Assembly (NCBI GenBank): GCA_017522515.1
Contig: JAFWZH010000133.1
Span: 62,001-126,000, forward strand
DNA: 64,000 nucleotides
DNA from: Clostridia bacterium
Lineage (GTDB): Bacteria > Bacillota_A > Clostridia > UBA1212 > UBA1255
Reading direction: 5' to 3'
Of this stretch, positions 17,621-26,597 are shown one piece after another. The translations under genes and the position numbers were made by a program. How positions within the stretch are numbered: position 1 is the first letter of the stretch; every line of letters starts with the position of its first letter. The notes beneath the pieces were generated by a model, which was not told the origin of the DNA, did no database searches, and saw only the letters and a program-made list of their open reading frames with translations.

Positions 17621-18661
17621 TTAAATCTTATTCTCATTTGCAGCTCTTCTGAGCTGTCCGCAAGCCGCCTCTATATCCTGTCCCAACGTACGTCGTACAG
17701 TGGCATTTACTCCGCCTTTTTCCAACATTTCCTGAAATGCTGCTATATTTTTTTTGGAAGCCTTCTCATAACCCGTTCCCTCTACTTTATTTACGGGAAT
17801 CAGATTTACGTGACAAAGCTTGCCTTTTAATAACGATATGAGACGTGCGGCGTGCTCCTTCGTATCATTTACACCCTCAATCAAGGCATATTCGTAGGTT
17901 ATACGCCTACCCGTACTCAGAGTATAAATATTACACGCATCAAGCAATTTGTCAAGCGGATATTTCCTATTAACAGGCATCATCTCCGACCTTTGGCTGT
18001 CAAAAGGAGAGTGAAGCGATATAGAAAGAGTGATTGGCAGTTTTTCTTCTGAAAGTTGAATTACTTTTTCTGCCAAGCCACAAGTTGACAAAGAAATGTT
18101 TCTATAGCTAATACCTAAACCTTTTTCATTTTGTGCTTTTCGTAAAAAATCCAACACATTATCGTAATTATCCAAAGGCTCACCTATTCCCATCAGCACC
18201 ACATGTCCGATACGAATATCCATATCTGCATTCATAGAAACAATCTGACCTAATATTTCTCCCGATGTTAAGTTTCTCACAAAGCCGGCCTTTGTTGAAG
18301 CGCAAAACGTACAGCCCATTTTGCAGCCAACCTGCGTAGATACGCAAGCTGAATACCCATACTTATATTTCATAAGTACGCTTTCTACCAAATTACCGTC
18401 TCCTAAGTCAAAAAGGTACTTTACGGTTTCATCAACTTTCGAACACAGTTTTGCTTTTATCCCCAATCTGCCGGCGCGATATTTTTCTGAAAGCGTCGTT
18501 CTGAAGCTTTCAGGCAGATTTGTCATATCGCTAAAATCCGCACCTTTATACAACCATTCCCACAACTGTTTTGTACGGAATTTCGGCTGTCCCATATCTT
18601 TTACTGCTTCTTCCAGTTGTTCAATATTAAAATCAAGTAAGTTTTGTAATTTTGTGCCCAT
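17621..18661 (-). CDS. rlmN: 23S rRNA (A2503-C2)/tRNA (A37-C2) methyltransferase, radical SAM
   Basis: A 346-residue radical-SAM enzyme methylating adenine C2 in 23S rRNA and some tRNAs. The cluster motif is CKMGCTFC near residue 115. GIGEPLDNYDNV near 160 binds SAM, and CGQL at the C-terminus supplies the catalytic Cys region. An N-terminal helical domain (QPKFRTKQLWEWLY) binds RNA. The ATG at 18661 has GGAG nine bases before it; the ATG at 18667 is only three bases from it and is less likely. It overlaps the end of fmt. Confidence 0.96.
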   Translation of the reverse strand: MGTKLQNLLDFNIEQLEEAVKDMGQPKFRTKQLWEWLYKGADFSDMTNLPESFRTTLSEKYRAGRLGIKAKLCSKVDETVKYLFDLGDGNLVESVLMKYKYGYSACVSTQVGCKMGCTFCASTKAGFVRNLTSGEILGQIVSMNADMDIRIGHVVLMGIGEPLDNYDNVLDFLRKAQNEKGLGISYRNISLSTCGLAEKVIQLSEEKLPITLSISLHSPFDSQRSEMMPVNRKYPLDKLLDACNIYTLSTGRRITYEYALIEGVNDTKEHAARLISLLKGKLCHVNLIPVNKVEGTGYEKASKKNIAAFQEMLEKGGVNATVRRTLGQDIEAACGQLRRAANENKI

Positions 18662-19568
18662 TGACATAATCTCCGGCTTTCATTCTTTTTCCCGATGGTC
18701 CTTGAAGCTCTGTTATTTTAATAACTCCATCTCCGGTTGCCACGTATATTCCATCTGCCGATGCCTCTATTACATCACCGGCTTCTTTACTGCTTGGTTT
18801 TTTTATATTGGTAAGTAAAGTGCTCCATATTTTTATTCGCTCGCCTTCTTCGTCAAACGAATAGCTTACAGGAAAAGGATTTGTTCCTCTTACAAGATTG
18901 TGTATTTCTAAAGAGGAGCGCGTCCAATCTATTTTTCCCGTTTCTCTGCTTACCATTGGTGAATATGTTGCCTCGTTGTGATTTTGAGGTGTTCTCGTAA
19001 GAGTTCCTGCTTCTAACTGCTCCAGGGTTTTTCTCAAAGTTTCTGCGCCCATCTCCGAAAGTTTGTCGTGAAGCTCTCCCATAGTCATATTTTCACTTAT
19101 TTCACACTTATCAGCAATAAGAATATCTCCCGTATCCATACCCACATCTGTCATCATTGTGGTAATTCCGGATTCTTTTTCACCGTTTATAACTGCATGC
19201 CAAAGCGGCGCAGCGCCTCTGTATTTCGGCAGAAGGCTTGCATGTACATTTATGCATCCCTTTGCAGGAATAGAAAGAACTGATTCTGTAAGTATTTTAC
19301 CATAGGCAACTGTAACGAACAAATCCGGCTTAAAAGAAACGAGTTCCTCATAAAACTCCTGAGTCTTTACATTTTGCGGTTGCAAAACAGGTATTCCCGC
19401 CTTAACTGCAACATCCTTTATCGGCGGTGGTGTTAACTGAAGTTTTCTGCCTTTTGGCATGTCGGGTTTTGTTACAACGCACACTACTTGATACTTTTGC
19501 GATTCTGACAACAGCATTTCAAGACAAGGCACTGCAAACTCCGGTGTGCCCATAAAAACTATACGCAT
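18633..19568 (-). CDS. fmt: Methionyl-tRNA formyltransferase
   Basis: A 311-residue enzyme that formylates initiator methionyl-tRNA using 10-formyl-tetrahydrofolate. N-terminal MRIVFMGTPEFAVP and the catalytic segment INVHASLLPKYRGAAP near 107 (Asn, His) with a conserved Asp in MDTGDIL near 142 identify it. The C-terminal OB domain binds tRNA. GGAGG lies nine bases before the ATG. It follows def, which removes the formyl group after translation starts. Confidence 0.97.
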   Translation of the reverse strand: MRIVFMGTPEFAVPCLEMLLSESQKYQVVCVVTKPDMPKGRKLQLTPPPIKDVAVKAGIPVLQPQNVKTQEFYEELVSFKPDLFVTVAYGKILTESVLSIPAKGCINVHASLLPKYRGAAPLWHAVINGEKESGITTMMTDVGMDTGDILIADKCEISENMTMGELHDKLSEMGAETLRKTLEQLEAGTLTRTPQNHNEATYSPMVSRETGKIDWTRSSLEIHNLVRGTNPFPVSYSFDEEGERIKIWSTLLTNIKKPSSKEAGDVIEASADGIYVATGDGVIKITELQGPSGKRMKAGDYVNGHKITKLT

Positions 19569-19604
19569 TCCTTTTGTCCTCCATAAGCTTTAAATTTACC
19601 ACCG

Positions 19605-20078
19605 TCACTCTTGTTCTGCAGGCGGTATCATTTCGTAAACTGTGGCTTTGTCTTTGTACAGAATGCCGGACAGGTGGTCTATCTCATGACACATAATAAC
19701 AGCTAAAAAGCCCTCTGCTTCTATTGTGTATTCCTTGCCATCCGGAAAAGTAGCTTCTACAGTGACTTTCTCAGGTCTGATTACATTACCTCTGTATCCG
19801 GGCAAACTAAGACAGCCTTCGCAACTTTCTTGTTCCCCTTCGGTCTTTACTATTTTAGGGTTAATTAATGCAAACTCGCCTCCATCTCTATCATCAATTA
19901 CGACTATTTGCTTCACGATACCTATTTGAGGAGCAGCAAGACCGACTCCGTCTGCTTCATACATCGTTTCGAACATATCGTCAATAAGACGAAGAACACC
20001 TTCTGTTATTTCTTTTACAGGTTTGCACTTTACGCGCAATACCTCGTCTCCCTCTTTCCTGATATTTCTTACAGCCAT
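19605..20078 (-). CDS. def: Peptide deformylase
   Basis: A 157-residue metallo-enzyme removing the formyl group from new proteins. All three motifs are present: GVGLAAPQIG near 45, EGCLSLPG near 90 (Cys ligand) and HEIDHLSG near 131 (two His ligands and catalytic Glu). GGAGG precedes the ATG. It sits between priA and fmt as in most Bacillota. Confidence 0.97.
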   Translation of the reverse strand: MAVRNIRKEGDEVLRVKCKPVKEITEGVLRLIDDMFETMYEADGVGLAAPQIGIVKQIVVIDDRDGGEFALINPKIVKTEGEQESCEGCLSLPGYRGNVIRPEKVTVEATFPDGKEYTIEAEGFLAVIMCHEIDHLSGILYKDKATVYEMIPPAEQE

Positions 20079-20114
20079 TTTTTGCCTCCTTGCTAAAACT
20101 ACCGGTTCATTAAA

Positions 20115-22358
20115 CTACCGTCCGTGAAAACTTATGGATTTTGCAACTTTACCTGTTGTTTTTAATATGTCTTTTTCTTGTGATGCTTTACGCAAAAAAC
20201 GTGTTAATAATTCTCTGCTACAACTTTTTAAAGTTACAACCCATCTGTATTTATTGTTTACTTTGGGAATATCTGCTCTCGCAGGCCCCAATATTTCTAC
20301 TGAAGCTTCCTTTAACTCTCTCATTTTACCACAAACTGCATTTGCAATGCCATATGTTTCCTTGTCATTTTCTCCCATAAATCTTATGATACATATTGAA
20401 GAAAACGGTGGATAATACAAAGCCTCCCTGACCACTATTTCATTCTTGTAAAACTCATCATAATCATGATTACTTGCTGCGGTTATAGCATAATCATCCA
20501 CGCTGTACGCTTGAATGATTACCTTTCCCGGCACATCTCCCCTACCTGCTCTGCCTGCCATTTGAGTAAACAATTGGAAAGCTCGCTCTTGCGCCCTGTA
20601 ATCCGGCATATTTATCAGACTGTCAGCAGATATTATACCTGCAAGTGTCACATTTGGAAAATCATGTCCCTTGGCAATCATCTGTGTGCCCACCATAAAT
20701 TGTGCCTCTCCTGAAGCAAACTGTGCAAGAAGCTTTTCATGTCCATCCTTTACAGAAGTAGTATCTGTGTCCATTCTGACAATATTTGCATCGGGAAAAA
20801 TCCTTTTCAATTCATCTGCTACACGTTGTGTGCCTATTCCACGCTTTTCAAAAGCATTACTTCCGCAAGCGGGACATATTTTCGGAGCAGGAGTTGTTCT
20901 GCCGCAATGATGACAAATCAATCTGTCGCCTTTTTCGTGGTATGTCATCGGCATGTTACATCTGCCGCATTTCATAGTACTGCCGCAACTTTCACAAAGC
21001 AGTTGCTTTGAATATCCTCTTCTGTGAACAAAAAGCATCGTCTGCTTGCCATTTTTGTAATTGTTTGTCATATCTGTTTTAAGCTGTCTGCTGAATATTC
21101 CGGAGCGGTCTATTCCGCCTGATTCTCTTTCTTCTTTCAGGTCGACTATTTCAACATCAGGTAAGGGTGCTTTGTTGGCTCTGTTCTTTAAAGACAGATA
21201 GTGTATTTCTTTATCTATCGCTCTGTAATAAGTCTCCACTCTCGGTGTTGCCGAACCGTAAACGACTGTTGCACCTTTTATTTTTGCTATCGTTTCTGCT
21301 ATTTCTGCAGCATGATATCGGGGTGCGGCATCTTCTGATCTGTATGAGGCCTCATGTTCCTCATCTAATATTATAAGTCGTAAATTTTCAAACGGTGCAA
21401 AAACAGCCGACCTTGCTCCTATAGCAATCGATACTTCTCCGTTTTTTATTTTGTTCCAATGTATGTTTCTTTCTCTGTCACTGAGTCGACTATGAAGAAC
21501 AGCCACATTATCTCCAAATCTGTTTTTAAAATGAGCTGTCATTTGTGGCGTAAGAGATATTTCCGGCACTAACAAAAGGGCCGCGCCACCTTCAGCTACG
21601 GTTTGTGAAATAAGTTGCAAATAAAGCTCGGTTTTTCCGCTGCCGGTAACGCCGTGAAGAAGGCATTCGGCAAACTCCCGCTTTTCTATAAGCCTCCATA
21701 AATAGTCATACGCCTTTTGTTGTTCATTATTTAGCGTATGTTTGTTGTAGGTATTGAGCTGTTTTGAATAAGAGCTTTCTATTTCATGCTTCTCTTCAAA
21801 AAAATCCTTCTCAATTGACACATACCCTCTTTTAGCCAAAGTATTAAAAACAGCTATAGTGCAACCGATTTCTTTAGCAAGGTCAGACACTCGTCTTCTG
21901 CCCTCTTTGAGGTTCTCTAAAATACGGATATGAACAATGTTTTTTAGCTGTCCGCTCGTTGCAAGCTCATCAACCATCTCAGGGGTTATGCAAAGCTTTG
22001 CATAGTTGACTTGTCTTCCTTTTGGGGCTTCAGGTGGTACCAAACATTTCACGCAAGAACTTATAGGGCAAAAATAAAGTCTGCTCATTTCCTCTGCCAG
22101 CAACATTTCTTCCTCTGTAAGAGGAGGTCTGACTTTACTGACTCCGGAAATTTCCTTTAATCTTATACTTTTATCTGCTTCTTTGTTCAAATTCCAAACA
22201 ACGGCTGTCTGCAATTGTTTTCTTACACCAAAAGGAACATCGACAAAACTACCTCGTACAATTTCACCACTTTCAACAAGGGTGTCTTCTACGAGGTAGG
22301 TGTATTCGATGTCAAATGTCGCATTACTTTGTAATAAATGGACTCCGACTTGCTTCAT
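20115..22358 (-). CDS. priA: Primosomal protein N' (replication-restart helicase)
   Basis: A 747-residue superfamily 2 helicase that reloads the replisome at stalled forks. The N-terminal DNA-binding region is followed by Walker A GVTGSGKTELY near 240, Walker B DEEHEASY near 334, a zinc-binding block with paired cysteines (CESCG, CGRC, CHHCG, CPACG) at about 450-500 and helicase motifs GTQMIAKGHDFPNV and AGRAGRG. Length is normal. It begins ten bases after the small P-loop gene, with a weak ribosome site, so the two are probably co-transcribed. def follows. Confidence 0.97.
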   Translation of the reverse strand: MKQVGVHLLQSNATFDIEYTYLVEDTLVESGEIVRGSFVDVPFGVRKQLQTAVVWNLNKEADKSIRLKEISGVSKVRPPLTEEEMLLAEEMSRLYFCPISSCVKCLVPPEAPKGRQVNYAKLCITPEMVDELATSGQLKNIVHIRILENLKEGRRRVSDLAKEIGCTIAVFNTLAKRGYVSIEKDFFEEKHEIESSYSKQLNTYNKHTLNNEQQKAYDYLWRLIEKREFAECLLHGVTGSGKTELYLQLISQTVAEGGAALLLVPEISLTPQMTAHFKNRFGDNVAVLHSRLSDRERNIHWNKIKNGEVSIAIGARSAVFAPFENLRLIILDEEHEASYRSEDAAPRYHAAEIAETIAKIKGATVVYGSATPRVETYYRAIDKEIHYLSLKNRANKAPLPDVEIVDLKEERESGGIDRSGIFSRQLKTDMTNNYKNGKQTMLFVHRRGYSKQLLCESCGSTMKCGRCNMPMTYHEKGDRLICHHCGRTTPAPKICPACGSNAFEKRGIGTQRVADELKRIFPDANIVRMDTDTTSVKDGHEKLLAQFASGEAQFMVGTQMIAKGHDFPNVTLAGIISADSLINMPDYRAQERAFQLFTQMAGRAGRGDVPGKVIIQAYSVDDYAITAASNHDYDEFYKNEIVVREALYYPPFSSICIIRFMGENDKETYGIANAVCGKMRELKEASVEILGPARADIPKVNNKYRWVVTLKSCSRELLTRFLRKASQEKDILKTTGKVAKSISFHGR

Positions 22359-22367
22359 GTATTTTTC

Positions 22368-22775
22368 TTATACGTATTTTTGGATAAAATCAGGAATTGC
22401 GTTCTCATCACCATTAATACTAATGTAAAAACGAACGTTGTTATTCTCCGAAATTCTCTCAAGACCTTCAAAAAACTCTTTCAATGATTCGGGTGTCTGG
22501 TGAATAATATATGTCAAACCATCTATAAAAATTGTTTCAATGTCATAATTTTGAGATGCCACACCGCAAATGAAAGCAAGGAAAGGCTCTGCTCCGTAAA
22601 CAGGATAATCCTTAATGTTAACGAAACGAATTTTATGAGATAACTTAACGCTCAGCTCACTGCTGTCATCTATATAAACAACATTACCATTGCTACCGTT
22701 CACGATGTTGTTGGCGTTCTCCAACATCTGTTTAGTTTTTCCCATGCCTTTTTTACCGTAAAATACTTTAATCAT
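22368..22775 (-). CDS. Small P-loop protein of unknown function
   Basis: A 135-residue protein with a Walker A motif at the very N-terminus (GKKGMGKT, residues 8-15) and hydrophobic beta-strands such as VVYIDDSSEL near 33 and TIFIDGLTYI near 80, where the Asp could be Walker B. This is a minimal P-loop fold without helicase motifs or a membrane segment. I do not recognise the family. It leads into priA, only nine bases away, and has its own promoter and GGAGG site, so it may act in the same transcript as a nucleotide-dependent switch. Beyond nucleotide binding nothing can be claimed. Confidence 0.65.
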   Translation of the reverse strand: MIKVFYGKKGMGKTKQMLENANNIVNGSNGNVVYIDDSSELSVKLSHKIRFVNIKDYPVYGAEPFLAFICGVASQNYDIETIFIDGLTYIIHQTPESLKEFFEGLERISENNNVRFYISINGDENAIPDFIQKYV

Positions 22776-22805
22776 ATTTATCGCCTCCGTTTATTTTATA
22801 TTTAT

Positions 22806-22834
22806 ACTATACTATACATTAATTTAAAATTCAA
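22806..22834 (-). promoter_or_regulatory. Promoter of the P-loop gene and the priA run
   Basis: On the minus strand TTGAAT, a 17-base spacer and TATAGT. The -10 is inside a tandem TATAGTATAGTATA stretch, so a shifted -10 is also possible. Confidence 0.55.
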
Positions 22835-22866
22835 GATTAATTTGTATTTTTTTACCTCTGTCCCAA

Positions 22867-23736
22867 TCAATCTTTTTCTTCATAAACCTCGCCGTCCTCA
22901 TGCTTTGCAGTAGGCGAAAAATGCTTTTTGTGAAGAACTTTTATTTCATCTACAGGATATACCACAAGGTCTGTTTCTGTCTCTCTGTCAAGTCTGATTT
23001 TTACCGTTTCCCTTAAAAGATTTACTTCTGTGATAACACCTTGTCCCTCCGGAGTTTCTACAACGGAACCTACTCCGGGCAACCTGTGAATGGCGTCTTC
23101 ATAAGCTTCTTGCTCATATTTCAAACAGCACATCAATCTGCCGCATGTTCCGGAAATTTTTGTAGGGCTAAGGGACAAGCTTTGCTCCTTTGCCATTTTG
23201 ATTGACACGGGCTGAAACTCACCGGTCGCCGAAGCACAACATATTACTCTGCCGCAAATACCAAGTCCTCCTACTGCTTTTGCTTGATCTCTTACACCCA
23301 CCTGGCGCAATTCAATTCTTGTTTTAAAAACAGCAGCCAAGTCCTTTACAAGCTCTCTGAAATCAATCCTTGTATCTGCTACGAAATAGAATAATATTTT
23401 ATTGCCGTCAAAAGTATATTCTACATCTATAAGCTTCATTTGCAATTCGTGTTTAGCTATTTTTTCATTGCAAATATCAAAAGCCATTTTTTCTTTTTCT
23501 ATATTGCTGTTATGAGTCTGCACATCCTCCTCGGTTGCAATTCTGATAACATCCTTAAGGGGCAATATAGCCTCCTCTTCATCTATTTCCTTAATGTCGG
23601 AAACTGCCTCTCCGAATTCTACTCCCCTTGCAGTTTCGACAATTACATTCATGCCGTTTTTAATTTCAAATCCGTTAGGATTGAAATAATACATTTTTCC
23701 CGTATTTTTAAAACGGACTCCTATTACTTTAACCAT
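22867..23736 (-). CDS. ricT: RicT/YaaT (PSP1-domain) regulator
   Basis: A 289-residue protein of the PSP1 family. In B. subtilis RicT works with RicA and RicF as a [4Fe-4S] complex that directs RNase Y in RNA processing. Visible hallmarks are GVRFKNTGKMYYF at the start, VGVRDQAKAVGGLGICGRVICC near 147-168 and SGTCGRLMCCLKYEQEAYE near 196-214, supplying the conserved cysteines. The gene overlaps holB by eight bases and its ribosome site AGGAGG lies in holB. RicA and RicF are not in the window. The darA-holB-ricT order matches the B. subtilis yaaQ-holB-yaaT region. Confidence 0.92.
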   Translation of the reverse strand: MVKVIGVRFKNTGKMYYFNPNGFEIKNGMNVIVETARGVEFGEAVSDIKEIDEEEAILPLKDVIRIATEEDVQTHNSNIEKEKMAFDICNEKIAKHELQMKLIDVEYTFDGNKILFYFVADTRIDFRELVKDLAAVFKTRIELRQVGVRDQAKAVGGLGICGRVICCASATGEFQPVSIKMAKEQSLSLSPTKISGTCGRLMCCLKYEQEAYEDAIHRLPGVGSVVETPEGQGVITEVNLLRETVKIRLDRETETDLVVYPVDEIKVLHKKHFSPTAKHEDGEVYEEKD

Positions 23737-24721
23737 AAAAAACCTCCTGTATGCGAATTGTCAACGCATCCGCCATCAGTTTATAATTAACATTTTGCCC
23801 TGCCATACGCCACGACTTATTTACATGTTCAAGGCACCTTACTGCCTTATGATATCCCACGCAATCGCTTATTGCGTATATCTTATCTGCTATCTGTGCA
23901 TTTTGTAATGATACTTTTCTCCCATATGCCGCAGCAACGGAAATATCACGCAAAATCGAATATAGCGTAAAGAAGAACAATTCTTTTTTCTCAGAATATT
24001 CGACGAATAAATTTTGGAAATTGCACAACGCGCGTCCACTGCCGCCACTGAGCTCTTTAAGCCCGTCGACAATCCTATCACAAATTTTACCGTATTCGTC
24101 AGAACTTGCCATCGACAGTGCTCTGCCTATGATGCCGTCAGCATACTCGCAAAGTAACCTGCTGTCTATGTTTTCCGAGCTTTTTCTCGTATATGCTTCC
24201 AGTATTTCACTGTTCGTATATCTTTTAAAATCCACCTTTGTTGATCTTGATTTAACTGTGTCCAATATTTGAGAATTATTAGACGAAATCAAAATCATCA
24301 CCACATACGAAGGTGGCTCTTCTAAAGTTTTAAGCAGTGCGTTTTGCGCCTGCACTGTCATTTTTTCAGCATTTTCAAATATAAGCACCTTATATTTACC
24401 GAATTGCGGTGCAGTAGATACCTCTTCTTGTACAAGGCGAACTTCCTCCACACCTATAGAAGCCTTGCCCTCTTGTTTGCGTATGTGTATCACGTCCGGA
24501 TTTGTGCCGCTTTTAAGTAAAACACATCCTTGACATTGCCCGCAGGGAATAACTCCGCCGGCACTGCAAACAAGTGCACCCGCAAAACATTCTGCCATCG
24601 TTCTGCGTCCAATACCCTCCGGACCACAAAACATGTAGGCATGTCCTATTCTTTCTGTTTGTATGCTTTCAATCAACAGCTGTTTAACTTGCTCCTGACC
24701 AATTAAGTCCTGAAATGTCAT
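23729..24721 (-). CDS. holB: DNA polymerase III delta' subunit
   Basis: A 330-residue clamp-loader subunit. It has the AAA+ fold with GPEGIGRRTMAE near 33 in place of a functional P-loop, zinc-site cysteines (CSAGG, CGQCQGC, residues about 52-66), KVLIFENAEKMTVQAQNALLKTLEEPP near 105-131 including the SRC-like region ILDTVKSRST, and a helical C-terminal domain. The degenerate P-loop is normal for delta'. It follows darA by three bases. Confidence 0.93.
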   Translation of the reverse strand: MTFQDLIGQEQVKQLLIESIQTERIGHAYMFCGPEGIGRRTMAECFAGALVCSAGGVIPCGQCQGCVLLKSGTNPDVIHIRKQEGKASIGVEEVRLVQEEVSTAPQFGKYKVLIFENAEKMTVQAQNALLKTLEEPPSYVVMILISSNNSQILDTVKSRSTKVDFKRYTNSEILEAYTRKSSENIDSRLLCEYADGIIGRALSMASSDEYGKICDRIVDGLKELSGGSGRALCNFQNLFVEYSEKKELFFFTLYSILRDISVAAAYGRKVSLQNAQIADKIYAISDCVGYHKAVRCLEHVNKSWRMAGQNVNYKLMADALTIRIQEVFYG

Positions 24722-24724
24722 AAA

Positions 24725-25060
24725 TCAGAATTTCTCAAAACGATCCACATCAACAACAAATACAGTTGCACCTCCTACGGTTACCTCTATCGGATATGAC
24801 ATATATCCCATTGTACCTGCAGAGGTCATTGCGGAATTTACCGTTTCCTTTCTTGCTTTTGATTTTAATTCTATTACAGATAATACTTTATCTACTCCTT
24901 CTTCATCTACACCAACCATAAGCGTAGTGTTTCCGGCTTTTAAAAAGCCTCCTGAAGAGCACATACGTGTCACACGAAAACCTTGCTTATTAAGCTCTTT
25001 TACTACTTTCGTTGCATCGTCGTCATGTACTATCGCGATAATTAATTTCATACCGTTCAT
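24725..25060 (-). CDS. darA: Cyclic-di-AMP receptor (DarA/PstA)
   Basis: A 111-residue PII-like trimeric protein that binds cyclic-di-AMP. The N-terminus KLIIAIVHDDDATKVVKEL, the RMCSSGGFLKAGNTTLMVGV segment near 34-53 (the TSSGGFLK-type ligand-binding loop) and the spacing fit YaaQ/PstA well. The ATG at 25060 has GGAGG seven bases upstream. It leads darA-holB-ricT and has its own promoter. The downstream partner of DarA is not known in most species. Confidence 0.95.
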   Translation of the reverse strand: MNGMKLIIAIVHDDDATKVVKELNKQGFRVTRMCSSGGFLKAGNTTLMVGVDEEGVDKVLSVIELKSKARKETVNSAMTSAGTMGYMSYPIEVTVGGATVFVVDVDRFEKF

Positions 25061-25107
25061 ACAGATTCCTCCCGTCTGATATTTGAAATTTAATATTTCT
25101 TAAAGAC

Positions 25108-25136
25108 AGTATAGCGAATTTTTTAAAATTAATCAA
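25108..25136 (-). promoter_or_regulatory. Promoter of darA-holB-ricT
   Basis: On the minus strand TTGATT, 17 bases and TATACT. The -35 lies across the stop codon of the upstream aldo/keto reductase gene, so this operon is transcribed separately. Confidence 0.65.
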
Positions 25137-26112
25137 CAAATTCCTCTATTTGGAATTCTTCGCCGTTACACCATTTTATAGACTCCATACTGTTTTTTAA
25201 TTGTTCTGTTGATTTGCAGCCAATTATCGGAAACACAGGAAAAGGTGCATAAGTAAGCCACGCCAAGGCCGCCTGCATAGATGTCATTCCGTATTTTTCA
25301 CAAATCGGCAAAAGACTTTCATAACTTTTTATGTTTTGCTCGTTGAAATACCGTGCCCCTGCTTTCCCCTCCGGCTTTATATATTCGTCTCCGTTCTTTT
25401 TTAGTTTTGCAAAAAATCCTTTTGCTTGTGAAGAAAATGCGAAAACCGAATAATTTCTCTCTTTATAAAAATCGTATTCTGAAGGCTCCATCTCTACAAG
25501 AGTATCGTCCTCTCTTTTATCTTTCTCTGTTATCGCCAAACTCCACCTTATTTGCGAGGCTACCGGCTGCGCAAAGCCATTCCGTATTGATACTTCTGTT
25601 AATTCTCCTATCCTTTGTGAAGTCCAGTTGGAAACGCCATAACTTTTTATTTTGCCTGTTTTTACAAATTCATCCATCCAACCGGCTATTTCTTCTGCCG
25701 GTATGTTTTTGTTATCTCTGTGAAGCCAATACAAATCAACAGCGTCTACTTGAAGGCATTCAAGGCTTTCTTCTAAATCGCTTTTTACTTCTCGGTATGA
25801 CAATCTCGATGCGTGCATATCCCCAACCACAGGAAATCCGCCTTTTGTGGCAATATAGAGATTTTTTCCCAATTCTTTTTTCTTGCCGCTTTTATTAAGC
25901 CACCTGCCGATAACTTTTTCGCTCATGTGCTTTTCACCGGGCAGATAATCCGAATATACGTGTGCTGTGTCGAGCAAATTGCCGCCTTTTTCACAGAATA
26001 CTTCCATCAACTCATATGCGGTACTTTCGGGGATAGTTTTACCGTAATAATCCGTCCCTAAAACCAACGGGCACGCCTCAATGTGCGTGCCTTTAATTTG
26101 ATTATATTTCAT
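25129..26112 (-). CDS. Aldo/keto reductase
   Basis: A 327-residue TIM-barrel oxidoreductase using NAD(P)H. The catalytic tetrad is readable: Asp in LLDTAHVY near 49, Tyr in the same segment, Lys in YIATKGGF near 90, His in VDLYWLHRDN near 124. SNWTSQRI near 160 and the C-terminal FPIIGCKSTEQL contact the cofactor. Length is standard. Substrate cannot be predicted. Ribosome site AAGGGA precedes the ATG. Confidence 0.9.
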   Translation of the reverse strand: MKYNQIKGTHIEACPLVLGTDYYGKTIPESTAYELMEVFCEKGGNLLDTAHVYSDYLPGEKHMSEKVIGRWLNKSGKKKELGKNLYIATKGGFPVVGDMHASRLSYREVKSDLEESLECLQVDAVDLYWLHRDNKNIPAEEIAGWMDEFVKTGKIKSYGVSNWTSQRIGELTEVSIRNGFAQPVASQIRWSLAITEKDKREDDTLVEMEPSEYDFYKERNYSVFAFSSQAKGFFAKLKKNGDEYIKPEGKAGARYFNEQNIKSYESLLPICEKYGMTSMQAALAWLTYAPFPVFPIIGCKSTEQLKNSMESIKWCNGEEFQIEEFVD

Positions 26113-26130
26113 ATGTTTGTTCCCTTAATT

Positions 26131-26571
26131 TTACAGACCGAGCTTAAGAGCTCCGATTTCACGTATTTCAAGCTCTATTTCTTTCTCTATTCTCTTCATA
26201 TCCTGATGTATATCTTCAACAGTCTCTTCAGGCTTTACATCACGGATTTTTTCTCTTCGATTGTTACGGAAATTATTCTGCTGCTTTTCAGGGCGCTCTG
26301 TTCTCTCAACGCGCTCTGTTCTTTCTGCATTTTCTGTTTTCTCCACAAAATCCGCTTTCTCGGGTTTTTTATAATTTTGTTTTTCCTGTTGATGATTTAC
26401 CTTAGCGGCAGACGGTGAACTGTTTTTGTTGCCATTTTCACGATTATCGTGATGTTTATTGTATCTCGGTTTGTTATATCCGTACCGTTTATTGTTATGC
26501 GGTTTATTGTTCCCGCCGTTGTTATTTACATTATTGTTGTTTGTTTGAGTTGCACCATTTTCTTGTGCCAT
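26131..26571 (-). CDS. Low-complexity, Asn- and charge-rich protein of unknown function
   Basis: A 146-residue protein with no family I recognise. The first third is Asn/Gly/His/Lys-rich (TNNNNVNNNGGNNKPHNNK, then YNKPRYNKHHDN), the middle is rich in Lys and Glu with a repeated ERTERVERTERP pattern, and the C-terminal 40 residues (about 105-146) look like a short charged helix that could be the only folded part. The ATG at 26571 is preceded by AAAGGA. It lies between an aldo/keto reductase and another unknown gene on the same strand. Composition suggests a disordered, nucleic-acid-binding or adaptor protein, as inference only. Confidence 0.6.
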   Translation of the reverse strand: MAQENGATQTNNNNVNNNGGNNKPHNNKRYGYNKPRYNKHHDNRENGNKNSSPSAAKVNHQQEKQNYKKPEKADFVEKTENAERTERVERTERPEKQQNNFRNNRREKIRDVKPEETVEDIHQDMKRIEKEIELEIREIGALKLGL

Positions 26572-26597
26572 AAAACGCATCCTTTCTCTACTGAATA

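Noticed and set aside
17621..18661. RlmN, or HemZ at 52583-54025, as a radical-SAM maturase for the small peptides
   Set aside because: Both are clear members of housekeeping families and far from the peptide genes.
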